Assembly: GCF_012103215.1 (NCBI RefSeq)
Contig: NZ_JAAVNE010000034.1
Span: 1-56,558 of the forward strand
DNA length: 56,558 nt
Source: Falsiroseomonas selenitidurans
Lineage (GTDB): Bacteria > Pseudomonadota > Alphaproteobacteria > Acetobacterales > Acetobacteraceae
Direction: 5' to 3'
Both the position numbers and the translations under genes were made by a program. Shown one piece after another: positions 34,052-42,470 of the stretch (within the stretch, counting starts at the first letter, position 1; each line of letters starts with the position of its first letter). A model generated the notes under the pieces. That model saw nothing but the letters and a program-made list of their open reading frames with translations. It had not been told where the DNA came from and did not search any database.

Positions 34052-34175
34052 GCGCCGGCGACACGCGGCCTTGATGCCCATGGCGGGCAGCCGTTTCGGG
34101 CCTGGCGAGTTGTCGTCGTGCCCAGGGCGCGAGGCAGGGCGCGAGGCCGGGCGCGAGGCAGGGTCGAAGGCAGGT

Positions 34176-35681
34176 ATGGACGCAATGGCTCAGGGCCTGG
34201 GTGAAGGCGGGACCGCAGGAAAGCCCGGATTTGCCACGCTCATCGAGACCACCGACTGGGCCGCCACGCCGCTTGGCCCGCGGGCGGGCTGGCCGCAGGC
34301 ACTGCGCACGATCCTCCGGCTGATGCAGCATTCCGGCCAGCCGATGTTCCTGGCCTGGGGGAAGGAACTGAGCTTCCTCTACAACGACGCCTACGTGCCG
34401 ATCCTCGGCGCGCGCCACCCGGCCGCGCTCGGCCAGCCCTTCCGGGCGGTGTGGTCGGAGGTCTGGGAGGAGTTGCTGCCGCTGGTGCAGCGGGCGCTGC
34501 AGGGCACCTCCACCTGGATGGAGAACCTCCACCTGGTGCTGCACCGCAACGGCTACCCGGAGGACAACTGGTACACCTTCTCCTACAGCCCGGTGCATGA
34601 CGACGCCGGCGCCATCGCCGGCATGTTCTGCACCTGCATGGAAACCACCGGACAGGTGCTGGCGGAACGTCGACTGCGGGAGAATGAGGGCCGCTTCCGG
34701 GCGCTGCTGGACGCGGCACCGGCGATGATGCGGGTGACGGACCGCGACGGCCACTGCACCCACCTGAACCGCAGCTGGTACGCCTTCACCGGCCAGGATG
34801 AGGCGACCGGCCTGGGCCTTGGCTGGCTGGAGGCGGTGCACCCCGAGGATCGGCCGCGGGCGAAGGCGCAGTTCGCGCGGGCCGTCGCCGCGCGCGAATC
34901 GCTGCGCGTCGACTATCGGCTGCGCCATGTCGATGGCAGCTGGCGCTGGGCCATCGATGCGGCGGAACCGCGCATCGATCCGGAGGGCCGGTATCTCGGC
35001 CATGTCGGCTCCGTGATGGACATCACCGACCGGCGGGAAGCGGAGGAACGCCAGACGCTGCTGGCGCGGGAGGTGGACCACCGTGCGAAGAACGTGCTGG
35101 CGGTGGTCCAGGCGGCGCTGCGGCTGACCCGCGCAACCGACATCGGCAGCTTCACCCGCACCCTTGAAGGCCGCGTCGCCGCGCTGGCGCGGGCACAGAC
35201 GCTGCTGGCCAAGGATTCCTGGGTGGGCGCGGACCTTGAGACGATGCTGCGTGGCGAGTTGGCCGCCTTCCTGGGCGAGGAGCCGGCGCTGCAGGCGCGC
35301 GCCTGGCTGGAGGGCCCGGCCATCGCCCTGCCGGCGGAAGCGACGCAGCCGCTGACCATGCTGGTGCATGAACTGGCGACCAATGCCGTGAAGCATGGCG
35401 CGCTGTCGGTGGAAGCCGGGCATCTGGCGGTGCGCTGGTGGCTTTCCGACCAGCGGCTGGTCCTGACCTGGACAGAAAGCGGCGGTCCCCCACTGGCCGC
35501 GCCCCCCTCCCGCGTCGGCTTCGGCACCAGGGTGCTGGATGCGACGGCGCGCCGGCAGCTTGGCGGAACGATCGCCCTGGACTGGCGCCCGGAGGGGCTC
35601 GCCTGTAGGCTGGGTATACCGCTGCGGCGCAAGCCGCCCGCGCCCGATGCGACCGACAGTGCAACGCTTACGATCTTGTGA
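34176..35681 (+). CDS. soluble HWE-family sensor histidine kinase
   Basis: 501 aa from ATG 34176 (AGGCAGG upstream); a longer frame from ATG 34074 adds a 12-bp repeat encoding GREA units and is less likely. PAS-like sensor domain about 15-165 beginning LIETTDWAATPLGPRAGW, second PAS about 175-290 (HPEDRPRAKA, WRWAIDAAEPR), then the HWE kinase: REVDHRAKNVLAVVQ near 298, N-box VHELATNAVKHGAL, and GFGTRVLDATARRQLGG. No membrane segment, so it is cytoplasmic. The short ATP lid here, compared with the kinase at 8.2-11.0 kb, shows that the repeat there is an insertion. Overlaps the longest frame of the glycosyltransferase gene. Confidence 0.88.
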   Translation: MDAMAQGLGEGGTAGKPGFATLIETTDWAATPLGPRAGWPQALRTILRLMQHSGQPMFLAWGKELSFLYNDAYVPILGARHPAALGQPFRAVWSEVWEELLPLVQRALQGTSTWMENLHLVLHRNGYPEDNWYTFSYSPVHDDAGAIAGMFCTCMETTGQVLAERRLRENEGRFRALLDAAPAMMRVTDRDGHCTHLNRSWYAFTGQDEATGLGLGWLEAVHPEDRPRAKAQFARAVAARESLRVDYRLRHVDGSWRWAIDAAEPRIDPEGRYLGHVGSVMDITDRREAEERQTLLAREVDHRAKNVLAVVQAALRLTRATDIGSFTRTLEGRVAALARAQTLLAKDSWVGADLETMLRGELAAFLGEEPALQARAWLEGPAIALPAEATQPLTMLVHELATNAVKHGALSVEAGHLAVRWWLSDQRLVLTWTESGGPPLAAPPSRVGFGTRVLDATARRQLGGTIALDWRPEGLACRLGIPLRRKPPAPDATDSATLTIL

Positions 35682-35800
35682 TGGGTGCGCCGGTTCGGGT
35701 CCGTGGCGTCGAGGCCGAAATTCGTCCACCTGACCGCGCTCGCCCATTCCGCCGCCGCACCAGAATGGTTGCGCTCCTCGATCAAACCAAGGCTGACTGC

Positions 35801-38365
35801 GTGAATCCCGCCTACTGCATCATCGACCCGAACCTGCGCGACTTCCTCGGCCACCACGCCAGCTACGACCATGCCGTCGCCCGCGCCGCGGCCCGGGCGG
35901 GCTATGCGCCGGTGGTGCTGGGCCATGTGGCAATGCCCGGTGCGGAGGCCGGGCTGGTGGACGGCGCAAGGCTGGTCCCGGCCTTCGCCGAGGATATCTG
36001 GGCCGGCCGCCAGGGCGGCTCGCGCCTCGCCCGGCTGGCCGACACGCTGCGCCGCAACCAGGTGTTCCGCCAGGCGCTGGCGCGCCATCTGCCGCCAGCC
36101 CTGCCGGCCGGCTCCATCGTCTTCGCCCACATGATCACGGAACGGCAGATCCTGGGGCTGGCCGGCTGGGCGGCCGGGATGCCGCGGGGCGTCCGGCTGG
36201 TGGTGCTGCTGCGCTACCAGCCCAGCTTCTATCACGGCGCCATCGCCCGCCGCGCGCTGCGGCGCTTCGAAGGACTGGCGGCGCGCGGCGCCGACATCCG
36301 CCTGGCCACCGACAGCGACCGGCTGTCCGCCCGCATCGGCCGGCTGACCCGCCTGGCGGTCGCCACCCTGCCCATCCCGCACGCGCCGGCCGAGATCCCG
36401 CTGCCCGACCCGGCGCCGGACCGGCCGCTGACCTTCGTCTCGCTGGGCAATGCGCGCGGCGAGAAGGGCTTTGCCGAGATCCTCACCGTCGCCCGGCGCA
36501 TCGCCGCGATCCCGGGCGCGGCGCAGGGCATCCGCTTCGTGCTGCAGGCGAATGACCCGTCGGAGGACGTGGCCTCCGTCCTGCGCGGCTTCCGCTCCCG
36601 CCCGCCGCCCGGTGTCACGCTGCTGGACAAGGCGCTGGACCACGCGGCCTATGAGGCATTGCTGGCCAGTGCCGACGTCGTGCTCGCCCCCTATCGGCGC
36701 GAGATCTACGAGGACCGGACCTCCGGCGTGGCGCTGGAGGCGATCGCCACCGGCAGGCCGCTGATCTGCACCCGCGCCACCTGGCTGAGCGACCTGCTGG
36801 ACCGGCATGGCGCCGGCCGGGCCATCCCCGATGGCGATGTGGAGGCGTTGCAGGATGCCATCATGGCGGTGCGCGCGGAGTGGACGACGCTGGCCGCTTC
36901 GGCCGCCCGCGGCGCCACGGCCTGCCGGGCGGTGCACAATGCCGATGCGCTGGTAAGGCTCACCGCCGGCCCCTGGCCCGCCGCCACCGCGACCATGCCG
37001 GTGCGCAATGTCGCCCTCTTCTACCCCTGGGGCGATTTCGCGGACCCGCGCAGCGGCGCCAGCCTGCGCAGCAACATGCTGGCCAACCTGCTGTCCGAAG
37101 CGGTGGAGGAAGTGACGGTGGTGCAGGGCGGCGATCCGACGCCCTGGCTGCGCCGCGGCAACATCCACATCCAGTCGAGCGGCGACCGCATCCGCCACCG
37201 GCTGGTGCGACGCGCGCTGGGCTTGCTGACCATGCCCCTGCTCTGGCCGCGCGCCCGCGGCCAGCACCTGATGCTGGCCATGCATCTGGCGCGTCTGCTG
37301 GACCCGGATTTCCACGCCCATGCGGCGCGGGTGATCGGCCGCGCCGACCATGTGTTCCTGGAATACACCTTCTGGGCGCCGGTGATCGCCCGGCTCTGTC
37401 GCCGGCACGGCGTCGGGCTGACCGTCACCGACCATGACGTGGTGGCGAACCAGGTGACCGGGTCGCGCCTGCTGCGCGAGATGACCCTGCGGATGGAGGT
37501 CGCGGGCCTGGCGCGCGGCAACCAGGCGGCCTGCGTCTCGGAGGCCGACCACGCCGTCTTCGCCGCGCGCGGCGTGGCGGCGGAGGTGATCCCGAATCCG
37601 GTGCGGCTGGCGCTGGCCGATTGCCGCCTGCCAGCGCCGCCGCGGCGCATCCTGGCGGAGTATTACGGCATCACCCTGCCGCAGGGCCCGATCTGCCTGT
37701 TCATCGGCAGCAACTTTCCCCCCAACGTCACGGCGGCCGAGGCGCTGCGCGGCATCGCGCGGGAGATGGCGGCGAGCGAGGAGTCGCGGGAGGTGACCAT
37801 CCTGGTCGTCGGCCGCTGCATGGAACGGCAGACCGCGCCGGGCTTCCAGGCGCTGGGCGTGGTGCCGGACCTGGCGCTGCGCTGCCTGTACCGCATCGCC
37901 AGCCTGGCGGTGATCCCGCTGCGCAACGGCACCGGATCCTCCCTGAAGACGCTGGAGGCGATGGCGGAACGGCTGCCGGTGCTGGGCACCCGGGTGGCGT
38001 TCCGCGGGCTGGAGGTGACGCCGGGCCAGGAGGCCTTCATCGAGGACGAGCTGGAGGCCTGGCCGCACCTGATCCCTGGCATCCTGGAGGCGCGCGGGCG
38101 GGCGGAAGCGGTGGCCCGAGCCGGCCGCGCCTTCGCCGAGCGCTTCGACCACCGCAGCAGCTTCGCCCCCTACCTGGCCGCGCTGGGCCTCCCCCCGGGC
38201 GGGCCCGGCTTGGCGCGGGAGATGGCGCTGCTGGCGGCCCAGGCCGAGGCACAGCTGCTGGAACGGGCGATGGAGACGCGCGACCTGGAGCTGATGCGCG
38301 AATGCTCGGAGCGCATCCTGCGCGGCGCCCAGGAACGGGCCGGCATGGCCCTGGCACGCGGCTGA
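35801..38365 (+). CDS. glycosyltransferase with two GT4-like domains
   Basis: 854 aa from GTG 35801, which has AAGG 8 bp upstream; ATG 35765 and a frame start at 35678 overlapping the kinase stop are alternatives. Domain 1 (about 1-395): PDRPLTFVSLGNARGEKGF and DRTSGVALEAIATGRPLICT. Domain 2 (about 410-800): FIGSNFPPNVTAAEALRG, VVGRCMERQ and NGTGSSLKTLEAMAERLPVL. Both carry the E-x7-E-type nucleotide-sugar end motif of GT-B group 1 transferases, so both may be active. The C-terminus is helical. Likely to build surface polysaccharide; no other polysaccharide gene is nearby. Confidence 0.88.
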   Translation: MNPAYCIIDPNLRDFLGHHASYDHAVARAAARAGYAPVVLGHVAMPGAEAGLVDGARLVPAFAEDIWAGRQGGSRLARLADTLRRNQVFRQALARHLPPALPAGSIVFAHMITERQILGLAGWAAGMPRGVRLVVLLRYQPSFYHGAIARRALRRFEGLAARGADIRLATDSDRLSARIGRLTRLAVATLPIPHAPAEIPLPDPAPDRPLTFVSLGNARGEKGFAEILTVARRIAAIPGAAQGIRFVLQANDPSEDVASVLRGFRSRPPPGVTLLDKALDHAAYEALLASADVVLAPYRREIYEDRTSGVALEAIATGRPLICTRATWLSDLLDRHGAGRAIPDGDVEALQDAIMAVRAEWTTLAASAARGATACRAVHNADALVRLTAGPWPAATATMPVRNVALFYPWGDFADPRSGASLRSNMLANLLSEAVEEVTVVQGGDPTPWLRRGNIHIQSSGDRIRHRLVRRALGLLTMPLLWPRARGQHLMLAMHLARLLDPDFHAHAARVIGRADHVFLEYTFWAPVIARLCRRHGVGLTVTDHDVVANQVTGSRLLREMTLRMEVAGLARGNQAACVSEADHAVFAARGVAAEVIPNPVRLALADCRLPAPPRRILAEYYGITLPQGPICLFIGSNFPPNVTAAEALRGIAREMAASEESREVTILVVGRCMERQTAPGFQALGVVPDLALRCLYRIASLAVIPLRNGTGSSLKTLEAMAERLPVLGTRVAFRGLEVTPGQEAFIEDELEAWPHLIPGILEARGRAEAVARAGRAFAERFDHRSSFAPYLAALGLPPGGPGLAREMALLAAQAEAQLLERAMETRDLELMRECSERILRGAQERAGMALARG

Positions 38366-38372
38366 AGGAAGC

Positions 38373-38398
38373 GCGGCGCCGCCCCCTTGCGGCGCCGC
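38373..38398 (+). terminator. hairpin after the glycosyltransferase gene
   Basis: Two copies of the self-complementary GCGGCGCCGC separated by CCCCTT form a 10-bp stem 7 bp past the stop codon. Confidence 0.6.
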
Positions 38399-38462
38399 CC
38401 CCCAAGGTTCAGGAAGGCGCCCGCCGGAGGCTCCCCCATCCGGCCGCTCGAAGTGGCAGGCC

Positions 38463-39710
38463 ATGAACGACCGCATCTCCCTCCCCAAGGACCGCATCCG
38501 CATCCTGCTGCTGGAAGGCATCGCCGACAGCGCGGTGGACCTGTTCGGCCAGGCCGACTACGCGACCATCCACCGCGAGAAGAAGGCGCTGGAAGGCCAG
38601 GCGCTGATCGAGGCGGTGAAGGGCGTGCATATCCTCGGCATCCGGTCCCGCACCGAAGTGACGGAGGAAGTGCTGGCGGCCGCCGACCGGCTGATCGCCA
38701 TCGGCTGCTTCTGCATCGGCACCAACCAAGTGGACCTGGAGGCCGCGGCCCGGCGCGGCGTCGCGGTGTTCAACGCGCCCTTCAGCAACACCCGCAGCGT
38801 GGCGGAGCTGACTCTGGCGGAGGCCGTGATGCTGATGCGCGGCATCGTCGACAAATCCATCGCCGCCCATGCCGGCGGCTGGGACAAATCCGCCGCCAAC
38901 AGCTGGGAGATGCGCGGCAAGACGCTGGGCATCATCGGCTACGGCAATATCGGCAGCCAGCTCTCGGTGCTGGCCGAGGCCTTCGGCATGCGGGTGCTCT
39001 ACCACGACCACACCAACAAGCTGCCGCATGGCAATGCCTCACCGGCCGCCAGCCTGCACGACCTGCTGCGGCAATCGGATGTGGTGACCATCCATGTGCC
39101 GGAGACGCCGGAGACGATCGGCATGATGGGCGCGCGAGAATTCGCCGCGATGAAGCCCAGCGCCGTCTTCATCAACAACGCCCGCGGCACCGTGGTGGAT
39201 GTGGCGGCGCTGGCCGCGGCGCTGGGGGAGAAGCGCATCCTGGGCGCCGCCGTGGACGTCTTCCCGGTGGAGCCGAAGCGGAACGGGGAGGCCTTTGTCT
39301 CCCCGCTGCAGGGTCTGCCGAACGTGATCCTGACACCGCATATCGGCGGCAGCACGGCGGAGGCGCAGGACCGGATCGGCGCCGAGGTGGCGCGCAAGCT
39401 GGTGGATTATTCCGACACCGGCGCCACCATGGGCAGCGTGAACCTGCCGCAGGTGCAGCTTCCGGCACGGCCCACCGGCGCGCGCTGGACGCATCTGCAC
39501 CGCGACGCCCCGGGCATCCTGTCCCAGATGAATGCCTGTTTCGGCCGCCGCGGGCTGAACATCGCGGCGCAGTACTACCAGACCGGCGGCGAGCTGGGCT
39601 ACGTCGTGGTCGAAAGCGTGGAGGCGCGGGCGGAGGCGGAGGCCATCCTGGCCGAGCTGCGCGCCTTGCCCGGCACGGTGCGCGCCCGGCTGATCTACGA
39701 GCGGAGCTGA
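38463..39710 (+). CDS. serA: D-3-phosphoglycerate dehydrogenase
   Basis: 415 aa, the ACT-containing E. coli-like form. Substrate domain with ILLLEGIADSAVDLF, NAD domain TLGIIGYGNIGSQLSVLAEAFG, and catalytic residues in INNARGTVVDVAALA (Arg), VFPVEPKRNGE (Glu) and LTPHIGGSTAEAQ (His). The C-terminal ACT domain (about 340-415, HRDAPGILSQMNACFGRRGL) binds serine for feedback inhibition. First step of serine synthesis. Its own gene unit; no serB or serC adjacent. Confidence 0.96.
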   Translation: MNDRISLPKDRIRILLLEGIADSAVDLFGQADYATIHREKKALEGQALIEAVKGVHILGIRSRTEVTEEVLAAADRLIAIGCFCIGTNQVDLEAAARRGVAVFNAPFSNTRSVAELTLAEAVMLMRGIVDKSIAAHAGGWDKSAANSWEMRGKTLGIIGYGNIGSQLSVLAEAFGMRVLYHDHTNKLPHGNASPAASLHDLLRQSDVVTIHVPETPETIGMMGAREFAAMKPSAVFINNARGTVVDVAALAAALGEKRILGAAVDVFPVEPKRNGEAFVSPLQGLPNVILTPHIGGSTAEAQDRIGAEVARKLVDYSDTGATMGSVNLPQVQLPARPTGARWTHLHRDAPGILSQMNACFGRRGLNIAAQYYQTGGELGYVVVESVEARAEAEAILAELRALPGTVRARLIYERS

Positions 39711-39807
39711 CCCCAAGCCACTCAACAAGATGGATTTACGCCAGGCCCAACTGTCTGGCGTCGTCCACGCCTGCCCGCCATCCTGGCCCGACAGGGAGAT
39801 GCGGGCG

Positions 39808-42369
39808 ATGGCGACGATCCTGGGCGGCGCGGCGGATGAGCTTGTGGCGGGGACAGGCACCGAGCCCGACCTGATCTTCGGCGGGGGCGGCGCCGATACC
39901 CTGCTCGGCGGGCACGGCCAGGACACGCTGGCGGGCGGCGAGGGCGACGACTGGATCGAGGGCGGCCGCGGCACCGACGGGTTGAGCGGCGGCCAGGGCA
40001 CCGACGTCTTCCGCTTCCGCAGCCTGGCGGAGCTGGCCGGCGACCGGATCGGCGATTTCGGCGAAGGCGACCGGCTGCTGCTGGATTTCGCCGCCACCTG
40101 GCGCTTCCTCGGCCAGGCCGGGTTCAGCGGCGCCGGGCTGGAATACCGGCTGCTGCAGGAGGCCGGCACGACCCGGCTGGAATTCGACGAGACAGGGCTC
40201 GGCACCCCGCCGCTGGCGCTGCACCTGGCCGGCACGCATGCGTTGCAGCTTCTGGGGGCTGGGCTGCTGGCGCCGGTCGCGCCGCTGAACCGGCTCGGCA
40301 CCGCCGCCAATGAGGTGATGAACGGCACGGCGGGCGCCGACACACTGCTCGGCGCCGGTGGCAACGACATCCTGCGCGGCGGCGACAGCGCCGATTTCCT
40401 GCATGGCGGCGCCGGCAATGACACGCTGCGCGGCGGCAATGGCGCCGACACGCTGGCGGGCGGCGTTGGCGCCGATGTCTTCATCTACCCGCTGCTGTCG
40501 GAGGTGGATGGCGACCTGATCCGCGACCTGCGGGCGGAGGACATGCTGAACCTGTCCGGCCTCGCCGGCTTCACCTACCTGGCGGATGCCGCCTTCACCG
40601 GCAGGGCGGGGGAGTTCCGCTACACGCAGCGCTCCGGTGAAGGCCGGGTGGAACTGGACACGGATGGCGATGCCGTCGCCGACCGGGAATTGCTCCTGAC
40701 CGGCCTCTACGCCCCCCTGGTGCAGAGCGCCCCGGGCAGCCTGATCCTGCGCATTGGCACCGGCAGCACGAAGGCCGGTGGCGCCGGCGGCGACACGCTG
40801 ACCGGCGGCCAGGGCGCGGACAGCCTGGTCGGGCTCGAGGGGGCCGATCTGCTGCGCGGCGGCGCCTGGCGCGACACGATGGAGGGAGGTGCCGGCGCCG
40901 ATACCTTGCAGGGCGACAGCGGTGACGACCGGCTGCTGGGCGGCGACGGGGCCGACCGCCTGCTGGGCGGCGAGGGCCTCGACACGCTGGAGGGCGGTGC
41001 CGGCGACGACACGCTGCTGGGCGGCCTGGGCCGGGACCGCCTGGTCGGGGGTGCCGGCAACGACCTGTTCGCCTGGCGCAGCCTGGCGGAGATCGAAAGT
41101 GACGGCATCGCCGATTTCGACTGGGGCGACCGGCTGGATCTCAGCGCGCTGGGCGGCTTTCGCTTCGTCGGCGATGCCGGGTTCACCGGCACCCCCTGGG
41201 AAATCGCCGCCGGCTCCACCGGCCTGCAATTCGACACCGACGGCGATGGCCTCGGGGATGTCAGCCTCTCCCTCTCCGGCGTCCATATGCTGGAGGAGAC
41301 GACGCCGGGCAGCCTCCTGCTCCGCTTCGCGGCGCCGCTCGCGCGCACGGGCACGGAGGCAGGCGAGACCCTCTCGGGCGGTGCCGGAGCCGATACGCTG
41401 ACCGGCCTCGGCGGGGATGACGCGCTGATCGGCGGCGCCGGGATCGATCGGCTGCTGGGCGGCGCGGGCGCCGACACGCTGCTCGGCGGCAGCGGCAATG
41501 ACCTGCTCCGGGGCGATGAAGGCAACGACGTGCTGGTCGGGGGACTCGGTGTCGATGTTCTGATCGGCGGCGGCGGGGCCGACCGCTTCGTTTTCCTCTC
41601 CACCGCAGAACTCGTGGAGCGGCGCGATTTTCCCGCCTATCGCGATTCGATTGGCGACCTCGACCTTGCCGATCTGATCGACCTGTCCGCGATCCCCGGG
41701 CTGCGCGTGGTCGACCGCTTCACCGGGCAGGCCGGCGAGGTGCTGATCACGTCAACCTCGCTGGAGATCGATGTGCTGGGCACCGGGGTGCCGCAGGGAT
41801 ACGGCATCGACTTCAGCGTCGCCGCCGGCGACAGCGGTCTCGAGGAGACCTCGCCGGGCAGCCTCGTCTTCCAGCGCCGCCCCGCGGCCACCAACGGGAC
41901 CAGCGGCCCCAACGACATGGAAGGCAGCGCGCCGCGAAACCTGCTGCGCGGCCTTGAGGGCGCCGACACGCTGGCGAGCCTGGATGGGGCGCATGAGGAC
42001 ACGCTGGAGGGCGGCGCGGGGAACGACACCTTCGTCATCCGCGCCCCCGAGGGCCCGAAGGTCACGATCCTCGACCTGCAACTCGGTGAGAAGATCCGCC
42101 TGGTCGCGCCCGATCCCGACTTCTATGGCCGCGAAGGCGCCCCGCAATGGCGCGGTTCCGGCGCCTTCACCGGCGAGGGGATCGAGATGCGCCTTGGCCA
42201 TGGTGTCTGGTTCGAGGGGGAGATGCTGGCGACCGCGCTGCTGGTCAGCACCGGCGGCGATACGGAGGCCGACATGGCGATCGACCTCAACGGCTACACC
42301 GGCTGGCTGTTCCAGGATTCGTCCGGCAACGGCTCCATCCAGTTCGTGGCCGACCTGGTCGTTCCCTAG
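39808..42369 (+). CDS. large modular RTX calcium-binding repeat protein
   Basis: 853 aa from ATG 39808 (GGGAG 9 bp upstream; upstream ATGs at 39730 and 39799 possible). No catalytic domain is seen. Blocks of nonapeptide repeats (GGAGNDTLRGGNGADTL and similar) start near residues 8, 175, 320, 515 and 690. The first four are followed by a serralysin-C-like module: FRFRSLAEL, a DF-x-x-GD-x-L-D/L strand, a GF-x-F/Y-x-GDAGFTG-like loop and an LEFD/LQFDTDGDG strand. Junctions read PGSLLLRF. No Sec signal; type I secretion is expected. Probably an adhesin or S-layer-like surface protein. Confidence 0.88.
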   Translation: MATILGGAADELVAGTGTEPDLIFGGGGADTLLGGHGQDTLAGGEGDDWIEGGRGTDGLSGGQGTDVFRFRSLAELAGDRIGDFGEGDRLLLDFAATWRFLGQAGFSGAGLEYRLLQEAGTTRLEFDETGLGTPPLALHLAGTHALQLLGAGLLAPVAPLNRLGTAANEVMNGTAGADTLLGAGGNDILRGGDSADFLHGGAGNDTLRGGNGADTLAGGVGADVFIYPLLSEVDGDLIRDLRAEDMLNLSGLAGFTYLADAAFTGRAGEFRYTQRSGEGRVELDTDGDAVADRELLLTGLYAPLVQSAPGSLILRIGTGSTKAGGAGGDTLTGGQGADSLVGLEGADLLRGGAWRDTMEGGAGADTLQGDSGDDRLLGGDGADRLLGGEGLDTLEGGAGDDTLLGGLGRDRLVGGAGNDLFAWRSLAEIESDGIADFDWGDRLDLSALGGFRFVGDAGFTGTPWEIAAGSTGLQFDTDGDGLGDVSLSLSGVHMLEETTPGSLLLRFAAPLARTGTEAGETLSGGAGADTLTGLGGDDALIGGAGIDRLLGGAGADTLLGGSGNDLLRGDEGNDVLVGGLGVDVLIGGGGADRFVFLSTAELVERRDFPAYRDSIGDLDLADLIDLSAIPGLRVVDRFTGQAGEVLITSTSLEIDVLGTGVPQGYGIDFSVAAGDSGLEETSPGSLVFQRRPAATNGTSGPNDMEGSAPRNLLRGLEGADTLASLDGAHEDTLEGGAGNDTFVIRAPEGPKVTILDLQLGEKIRLVAPDPDFYGREGAPQWRGSGAFTGEGIEMRLGHGVWFEGEMLATALLVSTGGDTEADMAIDLNGYTGWLFQDSSGNGSIQFVADLVVP

Positions 42370-42375
42370 CACAAT

Positions 42376-42395
42376 CTGCGTTCAGGCGAACGCAG
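42376..42395. repeat. palindromic hairpin, CTGCGTTC / GAACGCAG
   Basis: Perfect 8-bp arms and a 4-nt loop, 6 bp after the RTX stop codon. The right arm continues into CGTGCTC, sharing 15 bp with the element at 47373. It may serve as terminator as well as being a copy of the dispersed repeat. Confidence 0.6.
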
Positions 42396-42470
42396 CGTGC
42401 TCCAGCCAGCCTTGCCAGGGGCGGCGATCCAGGGTCTAAGCCGCCCCCCTCCCCGGCCCAAGGCACACCC

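Noticed and set aside
35678..35800. Longer N-terminus of the glycosyltransferase
   Set aside because: Overlaps the kinase stop and is Arg-rich; GTG 35801 has a proper ribosome site and matches the domain start.
34913..38521. 1202-aa open frame antisense to the glycosyltransferase
   Set aside because: No domain, Gln/Arg/His-rich; a shadow of the GT4 frame.
39808..42369. DNA-level tandem repeat or CRISPR in the RTX gene
   Set aside because: Repetition is of GGxGxD codons with drift, explained by calcium-binding nonapeptides.
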